Shown here in pieces: positions 33,642 to 45,649 of a DNA stretch of 64,000 bases (its first letter is position 1; each line of letters begins with the position of its first letter). This DNA is from Lepidurus packardi (Eukaryota > Arthropoda > Branchiopoda > Notostraca > Triopsidae). The DNA lies in assembly GCA_023053545.1 (NCBI GenBank), contig JAKZAN010000001.1:11424024-11488023 (forward strand), given 5' to 3'. The notes under the pieces are model-generated. The model ran no database searches, had not been told where the DNA came from, and saw nothing but the letters and a program-made list of their open reading frames with translations. The position numbers and the translations under genes are program-made.

Positions 33642-34049
33642 TTGGGATACGTTTTTTAATTTTTTTAATTATTTTTTGTGGAAGTTTCAAATCTCAGAGA
33701 TGGATTTCGTTATAGTCATTCAAAAAAGAGTGGAGAGAGAAAGGGAGACCTAATTCAAGCTCATTTCTTCTCGTAACCTTCTTTTTAACTCGGTTTTCTT
33801 CCCTGTAATCATTGTAATTTTTGCTTTTTTTTTTCTCTCGTTTTTGTTTATATTTTGTGTTCCATATTTTTTGTAGAGTGAAACCTCAGGGGTTATCAAG
33901 TGCGGTTTGTTTACCTGTTTTTTTAAGTGTAGTTGTTGGTGTGTAAGGTTGTATGGTGGCTTTGAAAAAGGGATTCCAGTCTTCTCTCTGCCTTAACCTC
34001 AGAATTAAATAAGTAAAAAAGCCTTTTTTGCGTTTTTGGTTGGTTGGTT
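33642..34049. other. 3' flanks of convergent ARIH2 and TSR2
   Basis: T-rich 408 bp between two stop codons, probably both 3' UTRs. AATTAAATAAG near 34001-34011 could serve as a poly(A) signal for ARIH2. No gene is seen. Confidence 0.5.
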
Positions 34050-34672
34050 TTATTTCTTTTTAGAAACGACAGTCCAACCGTCTTCATCGGTTTCAGGCTT
34101 AGAATGAGGTACTTCAGGAGGTGGGGAAGCGAGATTGGGAGGAGTTTCTTGCGGAATTGAGGCTTGGCAAAGTGTTAAATCGCATTTCGGCATCGTTTGA
34201 AGCAGCAGACACACTTCGGATTCTTTGTTGTCGCGACAAAGTTGGTAGAAACGGCAGAGATTGGCGCCGACTTCCTCTAAAGATCCGTCTTCGCATTCGG
34301 TATTGAATTCATTCGACAGAATATCAGCTAAGTAGTCTCCCACTTCCCAGTTTTGTAGATCCTCTTAAAATGAAGTAAATTAAGGGTTCATGAAATAAAT
34401 TGGTTTAATAAGGAAGTAACGTACTGTTTCCGTAGAAGAATTCTGCAACAGTGCCAATCATCCATTGACCAATTTCTTTGCTTTGGGGACCTCCAAGGTC
34501 ATGCTGTATTGCTAACTAGATAATTTTCAGTAATTTTCAATAAATTATATAAACTATAGTTTTGACACGGCTTTATTTGGATTTGTGATATTACTTGAAG
34601 TGCTGTCCAATTATTGAGGACATTTTCGACAGTGCCTAAAAAGACCTGCGCTTGATTTCCAGTTAACGTCAT
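34050..34672 (-). CDS. TSR2: Pre-rRNA-processing protein TSR2
   Basis: TSR2 escorts the ribosomal protein eS26 and is needed for 18S rRNA maturation. Three exons give 160 aa: 34595-34672, 34425-34515, 34050-34363. The N-terminal TSR2 domain is recognisable by VFLGTVENVLNNWTALQ, IQHDLGGPQSKEIGQWM, the YF-motif equivalent EFFYGN, and VGDYLADILSNEFNTECEDG SLEEV. The C terminus carries the family's acidic tail motif DEDGWTVVSKKK. Its length is a little shorter than vertebrate TSR2. The first ATG after the putative leader was used. The gene converges on ARIH2 and diverges from the A2M gene. Confidence 0.92.
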
Positions 34673-35681
34673 AATTTTCTATGCTAGAATTTAATTTATA
34701 TTAAGAAATATTTGTATGTGTTATTTCGTACACCTACACGTGCTTAAACGTGTTTATTTGCGGGAAATATTGATCAAGAACCACGGGCGGCGATTCGTGA
34801 CCGGGAACCCGCACTAGCCGTCGAATTTTTCTAGAATTTCGAGCGAATGAGCGATTCGCTCGCGAAAATGTGTGACGAGAACTTCCGTAATTTAAATAGT
34901 AATGTAAATTGATGTTTAATAATACAAAAAAAGCTTCTATACAAAATTAATTCTATAATTTTTCAAAAATTGCTGTCCGAAAACGTTCGCATAATTAAAA
35001 AAAAAAAATTACAATACCACCAAGGATACTTATGTTGGACAGCCGTAATGGTACAACTAAGCCGTTTGTCAAGCGAAAGTTGTGTACGGTAGTGCCTGTG
35101 TATGGGACCGATTTCAAGGTCGTAAGCTCGAAAATGATACAGAAAAAATAATCCCTGAAATTTCAAGGTGTTCATTGTTCATAATAACGCTTCAAAATTC
35201 ATTGCCTAGAAGGTTAACGTACGCAGTGAGTTTCTTAACCCTTGAAAGATTCCCTTCAACCGCTATCCTTCTACAACAATGACCTGAATTTATTGTTTAC
35301 AACGGTCTACATGTTTGGATTTTTCTCCAGAATAGTAGTAATAAAATTCAAAAAATCGCTATCAGTTGACTAAGTCCCACTTAGAGCCTTAATGCTCGTT
35401 GGTGGGTTTTCGAAAGTCTTATAAGATAGGCCAAACCAGTTTGACATTTATTTTTTGCTTGGAAGAAAAGGGCATCTGCGGTATCTGGAATCCTGTTACG
35501 AAACCCAAACAAAACATGCATCTCAAGAATTAAGCACACACGCGGGGATGTTGTTGCTATGTGCCTGTCCAGCAGGTTTTTCCTGTCCTTTTCAACTGCA
35601 GGCGAAAACCCCCCTCAACTATTATATAAGGGACTGTACCATCGACTTGAAGCTTCAGTTTAAGAGCAGTCCCGAGTGAAG
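34673..35681. promoter_or_regulatory. TSR2/A2M intergenic region with TATA promoter for A2M
   Basis: About 1 kb with no gene. At the right end TATTATATAAGG (35620-35631) lies about 30 bp upstream of an initiator-like TTCAGTT (35654-35660) and 50 bp before the A2M start codon, a classical TATA/Inr arrangement on the + strand. This fits an inducible or tissue-specific gene. The rest of the interval shows nothing recognisable. Confidence 0.55.
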
Positions 35682-38600
35682 ATGATGTTGACCAAGAATA
35701 GAGTTTGGGTCGTGTTGTGCGTCCCGTTGATCCTCACGCTTAATGTGGAGTCCGCCAACACAGAACCGAAGTAAACGATCATTCTGTTTTCGGTTTAAAA
35801 CTTAATTTTAATCGCGATTTTTCGCCCACTAATTCTAGGGGTTTCCTATTAACGGGGCCCAAACAGATCCTTCGCGGTACAGACGAGCGGTTTTGTTTAC
35901 ATTTGCAAGGGGTTCAAAGTTCGGGGCAAGTAAATTTAAAGCTCGTAGATTCCAGTAACCAAACGGTGGGTACTACCGTTCAGCAGCGAATAGACCCAAG
36001 TAAAGTACAAAATACCTGGTATTTGACCATCATATGAGTATATATAGTTAATGATCTTTATGGCTTCGCTTCCTAAACAGAGAAAGATGACTATGAAGGC
36101 TGTATTCCCCTCATTTTATCAGTCTCCAGTGAAGCCGAGAGAGGTTCACTTCAACTGAAGCTGAAAGTGGACTGGGATGATGCGAAGAACGATTTAATGA
36201 TCGATTCCAGCAAGGAAATTAGTGTAAGTTATGGAAAGCAGCAAATCCAGCTCATTCAAACCGACAAAGCCTGGTATACACCCGGACAACTGGTTCGCTT
36301 CCGAACCTTGACGCTGAATCATCTATTACAGCCGATGATAACTACGGTAATCACAATGGACATTCCATATACCTTTTTATGGAAATTTTCTTTTAATTGA
36401 AATCCATTTAATTTATATCTTTTTCAGATCAAGCGAGTTTGGTGTACGGATCCCAGCAGTATTGTCGTCGCTCAATGGACTAATGTCACTTCCGAATTGG
36501 GGTTAGCCCAACTGGAACTGCAACTGTCAGCGGAACCAGTTCAGGTGAGTTTTTCGATTTCTTTCTCTATAATGAACGTTTTTTCATACCGAATATTCTG
36601 TGTTTCAGGGAACTTGGAAGATTCATGTTGACAATGGAGGTCCGAAAGAAGTTAAGGAATTTGAAGTCAAGGAATACGTATTGCCCCGTTTTGAAGTGAC
36701 TGTAGTTGGTCCTGAAAAAGTGTCTAATGGTGCTGAAACGTTCAACTTCAGCGTCTGCGCCAAGTACGTAATTTAGAGTTATTTATTATCAAAACAGAAA
36801 ATCTATTTTTGTGGGAGAAAAGGTCAATAATAACTTCTAAATTATGTTTACCTATTCAGGTACACGTTTGGACAGCCAGTTCTAGGCCAAGTTGACGTGG
36901 AGGTGAAACTTCAGCGAAGAAACTTTTGGTATAGACCCATTGCTAGTGTGAATGACACAATCGTAGAGCCGGTGAAGCTGAAAGGGACAATTGACAAAGA
37001 AACTGGTTGTCACGAAGTGATTTTTCCGTTGTCACGTTTGGAAATAGCTCTCGACAAATACTCCGCATATCGCAGGATCGAGGTAAAAATGTCAAACTGA
37101 CAACATGTTTTGCCCACTTTCTTTAAGTAACGCGCTATACTATCCCGATCGGGTAGATCATAGGTGAGGTAACGGAAAAAGGAACCGAAATCAAACGCAA
37201 TGCAACTCACACTGTCCGATTGCAGTCGGAGAGCCAGAAAGTGGTACTCGAGCTGGGTAAACAAAGTCCGACCACGTATAAATTAGGATTACCTTTTATT
37301 GGCAAAGTATAATACATAGCTACCCTGGACTGATTGCCAATTCTAAATCTGCTTACCGCACCATATAGGGAAACTTACATGAAAACTCGGGCAATAAACC
37401 GATTGCTAATGCCGAAGTACGCGTCTGTCTTATCGAAGGCTACAAAGAAACCAACAAATCGTCATGGGAGAACGTTAAAAACTCGGAAGTGAAGGAGTGC
37501 GTCAACGTCACCACCAATGAACTGGGGGACTTCTCCTATTCCTTAGTTCCAAAGAAGAGCGAAGCCGTACGTCTAACCGTCGAGGTATATAGTCTTCTTT
37601 ATTTCCAAAGATTTTTTTTAAATACAAGTCTCATCACATAGGCAAAGTATCTGCATAGCAACAAAGAAGTTCCTGCGGTCGGCTCCACGGACTTGAAACC
37701 GTCATATTCTCCTTCAGGCAGCTTTGCCGTTATCCCAGTCGTACCATCCCAACCTTTGGCCTGCAACAGCGTTTTGCCTTTGAAGGTTTACTTCAATAAG
37801 GTTGAAAAGGGTACCAAGATAAAGTTACACTACTTCGTCACGGGTCGCGGGGACTTGCTAGCCCATGGAACCAAGGAAGCGGTCGATGTTGCGACCGTCG
37901 ACGTTGATTTACCAGGCGTATTGGATGGGACAAGGTATAATAGAATCGTTTTTCCCCACACAAGCTCGTAAAACGCATTAAATCTTTGTTTTATGTGCGT
38001 ACGGAAATAGTTCTCCGTTCCAAGTGTCCGCGGTGGGCTTAGAGATCAAGGTGATGCCTTCCTTCTACCCCAAGGCATCCGTAATGTTCTACTATGTCCG
38101 CGAAGATGGCGAAGTTGTGACGGCGCAAACTGAGTTTACGGTGTCCTCCTGTTTCCCCAACCCGGTAACGCTCCAATGGAACGCCAAGACCAAATACCCT
38201 GGAGCGACCGCTGAGTTGAGCCTTCACAGTACCCCCGGATCGCTGTGCGGCTTGAGTGTGGTGGACCAGAGTGTTGTACTGACCAAACCCGAAGCACAGC
38301 TAACTGATAAATCCGTTCTCGATCAAATGGACAGTTTCACGATCTCATCTTACGCGTACCCTCAGCAAGCCACGTCAGACTACCAGTATTGCCAACAAAG
38401 TATACTAACTCCTTCTATTTCTTACAAGTTAAAAGTGAATGCTTTCCGTATCCACACATAAAGATGCTGAAACTACCACTGAGAAACCTACCACTGAAGC
38501 TAATACCGAAACCTCTACGTCTCGGTTTGAAATTTATCGGCACTGGAGCCATGTTTCTTTTTACCAAGCCGCCATTGAAGCATTTGACGTAAGTTCTTCT

Positions 38601-41600
38601 AGCGGTATATTGACATGTAAACCTGAAAATTTCTTGGCATCATAGGGAGCGGGTTTGCTGGTGATGTCGAACTGGGAAATGCAATCACGGCCTTGTGATA
38701 GTTTGTATAAGGAAATGGAAATTCTACCTATAGCTTATAGCCCTGATAACGGTAAAAAAAATGTTCAGATTAGCGAAGAAAACAGTTATTTTATTTTCAG
38801 AGGGGGAAATTGTAGCATATAGTTTGGATTCACAGCCGGAGTCAGTACCTGACACTCTTCGAACTGATACACCCGCCAAGGTAGTTCCCAAATCCTTAGA
38901 TTTACGAGCTTATTTCCCCGAAACCTGGCTATGGGATTTGTACACAACCGAGTAGGTCAAATAGCTCACAACAAAACTGCGTATTGCGTCTTACTGTCTA
39001 TTCTTTAATCTTGGGATACTCTTGCTTATATAGTTCTAACGGAGACACCAAGATTGAACAAGAGTTACCCCATACGATAACCTCGTGGGTGGGACGGGCC
39101 TTGTGTGTGTCCAGTACCGCCGGTTTTGGAATGTCTGCCGAAGCCAAGATCGAGGCGTTCCAGCCGTTCTTCCTCGAGCTGCACTTGCCGTACTCTATCA
39201 AACGCGGCGAGAAACTCACTCTTAAGACTTCCGTGTACAACTACATGGCTTCTGCCTTACCCGTAACGATCTTTAATTTCCTTTTCTAGTTTGAAAATTG
39301 CGAATTTTTTTAATTTTCGTCAATTTGGCGTAGGTTAAAGTGAGCATTAATCCTAGCGATGATTTCGACATAATTTCGGCTACCAACACACAGAGTTCTT
39401 GTGTGGATGCACGGGATTCGAATATTGTCGAGTTCACAATTCGTCCGAACATGTTGGGTCGTCTAAATATCACCGTTCGGGGGCAAGTGGATCCTGCTTA
39501 CCCTCAGCCATGCGGAACCGGAGATCTCCCTTCCGCCAAGTAAGAATGTCCTCAATTTCAGATCACGTTCTCTGTCTCGGATTTTATGTTAATTCTGAAA
39601 TAAGGATACGATGACTTTTGACTTTCCTTTTAAAATTTCCTTATGTTTCAGAGATGCACTAGTGAAACCATTGTTGGTTGAACCCGAAGGATTCCCAGTA
39701 GAAACAACGCTCGCCCAACTAGTTTGCCCAGAAGGTTTGAAAAATATTCCAAGTATTCGAGATTGAAACTTCACCTTTTGCCTACATAGACTTCACCGAG
39801 GACAAGAAGCTGACGTGGAACTTGGACCTGCCTACTGATCTGGTGATTGGTTCTGCCCGTGGTTCGATATCGGTCGTAGGAGATCTCATGGGACCGGCCT
39901 TAGACGTAAAAGCTTTCATTTGACTTTGACATTTTTTCGTTAATTTGCTAAAACTTTAACCTCTAGGGATTAACCGACTTGGTGCGACTACCCACGGGAT
40001 GTGGTGAACAAAACATGGTAACTTTCACGCCTTTGATTTTCGTCAGCGAGTACCTGGAAGCCTCGGAACAACTGGACGACAAGTTGGAGAAAAAAGCGAT
40101 CGGCTACATGCAAAGTGGTAATGTCATCTTTCAATTGTAACTCCTTTATAAAGTAATAGGTTTGTTTTCTGTTATATGTTAAGGTTACCAAAGAGAACTG
40201 ACGTATAGACACGAAGATGGCTCGTATTCTGCGTTCGGATCCCGTGACGAGACTGGATCGCTTTGGTTGACGGCCTTTGTCGTTAAATCTTTTGCTGCAG
40301 CACGTAAGTTCATTTTCGTGGATAGCGACGATATCAACAAGTCGGTAGACTGGATTCTGAGCAAACAACTCGAGAATGGGTGCTTCCCCGTCGTTGGTAA
40401 ACTTCTAAGTAAAGACCTCAAGGTAAAAATACTTGGATTACAATTGATACAGACTTTGTAATATCGGTATTTCGCTGCTGCGTGTAGGGTGGCTTGGCAA
40501 ACGGGGAAGAAGAACTGGGAGGGTTGACTGCTTTTACAGTAGTATCTCTCCTGGAATCCAAGTTGAAGATCGAGGATTCAGTGATCCAAAACGCGAAGAA
40601 ATGCATGAAAACTCAAAAGGAAATGAACCTGTACACCCAAGCTTTGATCACTTACGCATTAGTGTTAAGTAAGGACAAAGAAGCTCGTGGGTACGTCGAC
40701 AGGCTTCTCGAGAAAGCTCAACAAAAGAATTCCAATATGTGGTGGGAAGAAGCGGGTAAGAAAAGATTAATTACATCCTATCATCCTTTAATTTGAGGAT
40801 GTGTATAAATTGAATCATTTCATTATAGGCAAGGGATCTTCTATTAAAATCGAAACTACGTCGTACGCATTACTTGCATTGCTAAAGTACCAGACAAAAT
40901 CAGACATGGCCAAAGCCAGCAATATTGTCCGCTGGTTAACCCAACAACGTAATGCCCAAGGAGGTTTCCCATCGACGCAGGTAGGTTATAACTTTGTATT
41001 TGTGAAAAACCACAGAAAAGCTGTAGATTTTTCTTGTTTTGAATGATATTAGGATACAGTGATGGGTCTGCAAGCATTAGCTGCCTACGCCACTGCGGTG
41101 GGAGTGACTGACATCAACATGACGATGAAGATTACTGCGGATAAACTAAAGGCCTCTATTGCGGTTCAAGAAAAGGACAAACTGGTCCAAAAGCAAGTCC
41201 TCCTGCCGGTATTGCCTACTAAACTGGAAGTGGAAGCGGAAGGTAAAGGCTGTGCTGTCCTGCAAGCTACAGTCCGTTACAGTGTCCACACCAGCCCTCA
41301 AAAGGAGGCGTTTGACCTCACCCTAACGTCGGAACCTATTGGGAAAGAATCGGCTTGTGTGGCTCGCCAACTTAAAATCTGCGCCAAGTATTTACTTCCC
41401 GGTTCATCGAACATGGCGATTGTGGAGCTTGACCTGGTCTCGGGTTTCGCCGTCGACAAGAAAGGGCTGAGAAAGCTACCGACCCTGGACCCGAGTAATA
41501 TAACAGTTATTCTACCGTATAATTTCACTTCTCATTGAAGAATCTCTCTGCAGAAGTCAAAAGAGCGGAAGAAAAGGACAACAAGGTCATCTTGTACTTT

Positions 41601-41849
41601 GATTCCATTGATGAGAAAGGAGAATGCGCCAGTCTGGCTGTTTGGCCTGCCTTTGAGGTTAACGACGCCCTTCCAGCTAATGTCAAAATCAGCGATTATT
41701 ATGAACAAGAGAAGTTCATCAGCAAGGTAAGATTCATATTTTGCCTAAATTTTAACGACAACTGATTTATATTATCATCCGATCAATAGACTTATACTCT
41801 TCCTACGGGATGTGCTTTAGCGGCTTCGCCAATTACCAACGAAGTCTGA
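35682..41849 (+). CDS. A2M: Alpha-2-macroglobulin, secreted thioester protease inhibitor
   Basis: A2M traps proteases that cut its bait region, using an internal thioester, in arthropod haemolymph. 24 exons splice into 1519 aa. Key exons: 35682-35770 (signal peptide VWVVLCVPLILTL), 36081-36346 (QTDKAWYTPGQLVRF), 36609-36763 (VKEYVLPRFEVTV), 38011-38399 (CGLSVVDQSVVL, end of MG6), 38464-38588 (short Thr/Glu-rich bait), 39034-39262 (TSWVGRALCVSSTAGFGMS, LPYSIKRGE), 39967-40117 (thioester LPTGCGEQNMV, codons 39997-40011), 40184-40422 (GSYSAFG, GSLWLTAFVVKSFA), 40829-40980 (RNAQGGFPSTQ) and 41053-41494 (receptor-binding part, SNMAIVELDLVSGF). Remaining exons end at 41790-41849. The GSLWLTAFV and NAQGGF blocks point to true A2M and not an insect TEP. 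Introns are 48-110 nt. The bait region is very short, so substrate range may be narrow. Confidence 0.93.
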
Positions 41850-42549
41850 AAGGGAGGGAAGCAATACCAAAAATTGCCAGACTTTTTAAGTTATTAAAAG
41901 TGGCTTTAGATTGTATGTTCCTTTCCACTGTACGTGTGCTACACCATGCAAAGTCGTATTACAGATTTACTATTACGATAACTACGTATTTTTTTCAAAA
42001 TATCCCTCTTTAACTAAAGCAATAGGTTCACCACGAACGACCGTCCTTCTCGTACAATGCTACCGTGAGCCGTGACCTTAACAAGTGAAAATGGTGTACT
42101 GTCAATTAAATGCACAGTGTTAAAAAGCTGTAGTTTTTGTAAACGACTAGGGAATTTATAAGAGATATCGTGTTGACAACCTTGAAGTAAGACTTTCTTG
42201 TAGGTCAATAGTGCTTTACGTGAACCACGAACAGTAAGCGTTAGATTCCGTGCACACGGTTACTGAGTTAAATATTTTGTTGCATTACAGATTCTCTATT
42301 ATTACGACTTTAACTACGTATTTTATCAAAAGTATCCCTCGTTTCGATATTTCTTGTCCCACATAAACGTTATTACTAGGAAAGAAATTAAGAGGGTTGG
42401 TCAAAACAACGGAAAAGCAATTTACGTTGGTCAATAGTTGGAAACTTGGAATACGGTATGTGAACCGCGAACTGTAAACCTTATGTTTCTCGTTTAATTA
42501 TTTTTTCCCTGTTCGCATGTTGTCTTTTATTCAGACCTTTGCCTAACAC
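41850..42549. other. A2M 3' flank with a diverged direct repeat
   Basis: No gene. A segment of about 55 bp around TTACAGATT, TACGATAACTACGTATTTT and ATATCCCTC (41960-42009) returns in diverged form at 42288-42340. The words GTGAACC.CGAAC.GTAA also occur twice (42219-42236, 42463-42478). This looks like an old local duplication or two copies of an unknown repeat. Confidence 0.4.
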
Positions 42550-42808
42550 TAATGGCGTTTTCCTTTGGGAGCCCTAGTGCTGAACTTTCATCCACTGAGT
42601 GCACTTTGCGTTTTCCTTTGGGAAGCGAGAGCAAGTTCAGTGACACTGGGCAAATTCCTTTGGGAAGGTGCGCACTGGAAAGTGCGGCCAAGGGCAGCTT
42701 TTGCAGCTCTGACTTTTTCGGCAGTGCTACAGTTTGAGAGCGGTAGGTTTGGCGCCAAATATGAACCCAACACAAAAACAAAAGTTACTTTTTCTTCTTT
42801 TAGAGGAA

Positions 42809-44103
42809 ATGTCGTCCTCAAGTTCTAGTAGTGACAGTGACAGTGATGAAATGGCTTTTTTACTTGCGGATTATCAAATTCCCAGGCCCAAAATAAGGAA
42901 CTACGGGTCCATAATACGTTTGTACTCGGACGAAGAGGTAACCTAGCTACCTTGTGATTATTCGTTTATAATATCCAGTTCTCTATTCGTTTTTAGTTCA
43001 GGAAGAACTTCCGAATGTCTCGGCGGGTATGCGACCAACTTATCACGTTATTCCATAATTCTGATTTCTACCCGAAAAGTTGTACGCGTGGGGGTATTCC
43101 TCCTAACTCAGCCGACAATTACATCTTGTCATTCCTATGGTACTTCATGGGTCTTTAGATAAATTATAACAATCAGTTTATAGGTTTGCAGGTAATAAAG
43201 CGTGTCTGCGGGACACTGCTGGTCGTTTCGGGATTGGCGAGACATCACTGTTTCGCCAAATAAACAAAGTAATGGAGTTTTTGCTGGACATCGCGCCACT
43301 GTACATATCTTTTCCCAGTACTGTGGAGGCAAAGCGAAAACTAGCCGATGAATTTTATAGGGTAAGTACTGCTATTTAGCGCTTTAAGAGTCAATAGAGG
43401 CTATTTATTAGGTTGCTGGATTCCCTGGGGTGCTCGGGTGCATAGACTGAAGCTACATATCCGTCAGAACACCAGCACATAAAATACGGTCTACCTACGT
43501 GAATCGCCACGACCAGGTATCCGTAACAATGCAAGGCATCTGTGACGCGAATAGAGCATTTCTCGACGTCTTTACGGGAACACCCAGCAAAATCCATGAT
43601 GCCCGCATCTACAAGATGTCTTTCATCTCTAAGGACTTGCCTGTTATCTGCAACGGCGATTACCATCTACTTGGTAAGCTTTCAAATCATTAACTAAAAT
43701 ATTAAAACGTTCTAGTTTAGGAGATTCAGCATACCCACTGTCCGAATGGCTAATGACGCCACACAAAGATTTCGGAAACTTAACCCCTGAAAAACTCCAA
43801 TTCAACCGCAAGCTAAGCTCAACGAGGGTACTAATTGAGAATGCCTTTGGCATTCTCAAACAACGGTTCCGGCAACTTCAGCATCTGGAATTCCACAGTG
43901 TGGATAAGATAACTAAGTTTATTATTTCTTGCTGCGTTCTTCATAATTTGTGTATTCGGAACAACGACATTGAGTTCGATACTGTCCCCGAAGAAAACAA
44001 CCCTGCCGGAGAAGATTGCCCTCAAGCAAGCGGGCGAGAAGCCGAAACGCGACTCCGCGGAGAAGCAAAGCGGGAGCGCCTAGCCATACAAATGGCTAGT
44101 TAA
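42809..44103 (+). pseudogene. Harbinger nuclease (HARBI1-like), one nonsense codon
   Basis: Five exons (42809-42937, 42997-43150, 43192-43361, 43412-43673, 43721-44103) would give 365 codons. Blocks match HARBI1-type DDE nucleases: YILSFLWYFMGNKACLRDTA, GRFGIGETSLFRQIN, VAGFPGVLGCID, VSVTMQGICDANRAF, DVFTGTPSKIHDARIY, then GDSAYPLSEWLMTPH (second Asp) and STRVLIENAFGILKQRF (catalytic Glu). Directly after the first catalytic Asp (GCID) the codon at 43448-43450 is TGA, where the family usually has Gly (GGA). That single change ends the protein before the other two catalytic residues. Intron 2 uses a weak donor GTCTTT. All other exons are open. Confidence 0.9.
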
Positions 44104-44458
44104 GACAGATTGAAATCTGCATATCTTGTGGTAAAAAAAAAAAAAAAAACTATTTTTCATTAAACGAAAATTTCGCAAAAATTGTATTGAAAACGTAACA
44201 ACTTTGCCTCCCATTTTCAGAACTCACTGACAGTTTTACTAACTTTACGTACATTCCGGAATACAAATTTACCTGGATGAGATCTTAACGTTTCTTGGAT
44301 AAACATGACATTGGTTTGATAAACGATGACTTAGTTATAACACTGAGGTAACATTGAATCACTGAGAATTTTGGCAGTCATCTTACAAGGCAGTGAAAAT
44401 CACAGAGTTAAGATTTGAGTACTGGTAAAAATTAGAATTGCGAACCGGGCCAAAAAAT

Positions 44459-45326
44459 TCACGCAGCTTGTTTCTCCAAAAGGGATTTAATCAATTCCAG
44501 ACGCTCTTTATGGCGCTTATCCTTCATCTCTTCTTTCTTCCGGTTGGACTCTTGCTTTTCCTTGTGAAATTCCAATAGTAAGTTTTGAACTGTTGAATAC
44601 TTCGTTTTCTTTCTTTCAGGCTCCTCGTCAGAATTTGCGCTCGTGTTGGGGGACGGAACCGTTTGTTTCTCCGTAGCGTCTTCCTTCTGCGAGACAGTTT
44701 CCTTGTGGGCGACAATGCCAACTCCCCTTCTTATCTCAGGCTCTATCGAGTCGTCCAGCGAGGCAATCTTGCTTAGCTCGTCTTCGTATTCTACAGAGGT
44801 CCTGGTGTTTCCGCTCCTTTTATTTAAATCAAGAGCTCCCTTCTTTCGCTTCATGAGGGTTTTGTATCTATTCTCGCATTGCGCATTAGATTTGGACGAC
44901 GAAATAACAGCGAGATCTTCCGATATTCTTCCCCACATCGCCTTCTTGTTTTTGAATTTCTTCAAGGGACCAATTTCATCCATGTACTCATGGTACTTTT
45001 GGAGAAGGAAACGAGTCTCTCCTTCGGTCCAGTCATTTCGTGTGTTTTGCGTAGAAGCAGCAGGTAGAGAATCTTCCTCCGTTTCAGGCTCTAGAACACC
45101 GATGTCAACCAAGAGTTGTCTTTGGAGAGACCGGACTTGAATTTGTCCTGAATTAAATTAAATAGCTTATTCACAATATCGAAACAACAATTATAAATTA
45201 AGGTAATACAAAAGTACCGTCCACTGTAACCGTGCAGAGAAATTCTGACCCGTTCGGAACCGGAATGCCCTCCTCGTTCCTCACAAAGTCTTCAAACAAA
45301 AAAGACGTAGAAGCTGAAGCAGCCAT
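44459..45326 (-). CDS. Harbinger Myb/SANT-like DNA-binding protein, intact
   Basis: Two exons (45218-45326, 44459-45147) give an uninterrupted 265-aa protein. The Myb/SANT-like (MADF-type) domain covers about residues 75-145: NDWTEGETRFLLQKYHEYMD, KKFKNKKAMWGRISEDL, NAQCENRYKTLMKRKK. A linker and a basic/acidic coiled coil follow (LLLEFHKEKQESNRKKEEMK, KERLELIKSLLEKQ). In this superfamily the Myb-like partner binds the subterminal repeats and brings the nuclease to the ends. The gene lies tail to tail with the dead nuclease, 355 bp apart, inside the same inverted repeats. Confidence 0.9.
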
Positions 45327-45649
45327 GTTTACAAACAAGCAGGAAAACAGAGGAGGACCGTTGCACTAGCCGTCTTCCTTTGGGAACTGCCTTTTGGCAC
45401 TGGCTGGGGCGCTGTGACGCCCCAGTGGCGAAAACTCGGAAACTGGGGCAGCACTAAAAATGCACTCAGTGTTCCCAAAGGAAAACGCCATAACATTCCA
45501 TTGCTTAGATTGGCTTTGAATTTTGTTTACACTGTTGTTTACCTGTTTGTCACCCGCTTCTCATAGGTAGCGCTCATCGAGTTAAAGAAAACTGGTAGAA
45601 AGTTTGTAGTAAAAGTATTTAAAAAGCTCACTTTCCTACATCATCGATC

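Larger units (their letters stand above)
42553..45490. mobile_element. PIF/Harbinger DNA transposon, complete ends
   Basis: The left end TGGCGTTTTCCTTTGGGA is matched perfectly in inverse by the right end TCCCAAAGGAAAACGCCA. Both ends are flanked by TAA (42550-42552, 45491-45493), the 3-bp TWA target duplication expected for PIF/Harbinger. The 2938-bp interior carries the two typical genes in convergent orientation: a DDE nuclease (+) and a Myb/SANT-like DNA-binding protein (-). The motif TTCCTTTGGGA recurs just inside the ends (about 42611, 42657 and 45369). It sits between A2M and spindle-E. Confidence 0.95.

Noticed and set aside
35682-41849. Insect-type TEP or complement C3-like protein
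   Set aside because: GSLWLTAFV, NAQGGFPSTQDTV and the receptor-binding part match A2M; no anaphylatoxin or C345C domain is visible.
43439-43460. TGA in the Harbinger nuclease as a selenocysteine or readthrough codon
   Set aside because: The position normally holds Gly next to the catalytic Asp, one base change from GGA; no SECIS-like context was recognised.
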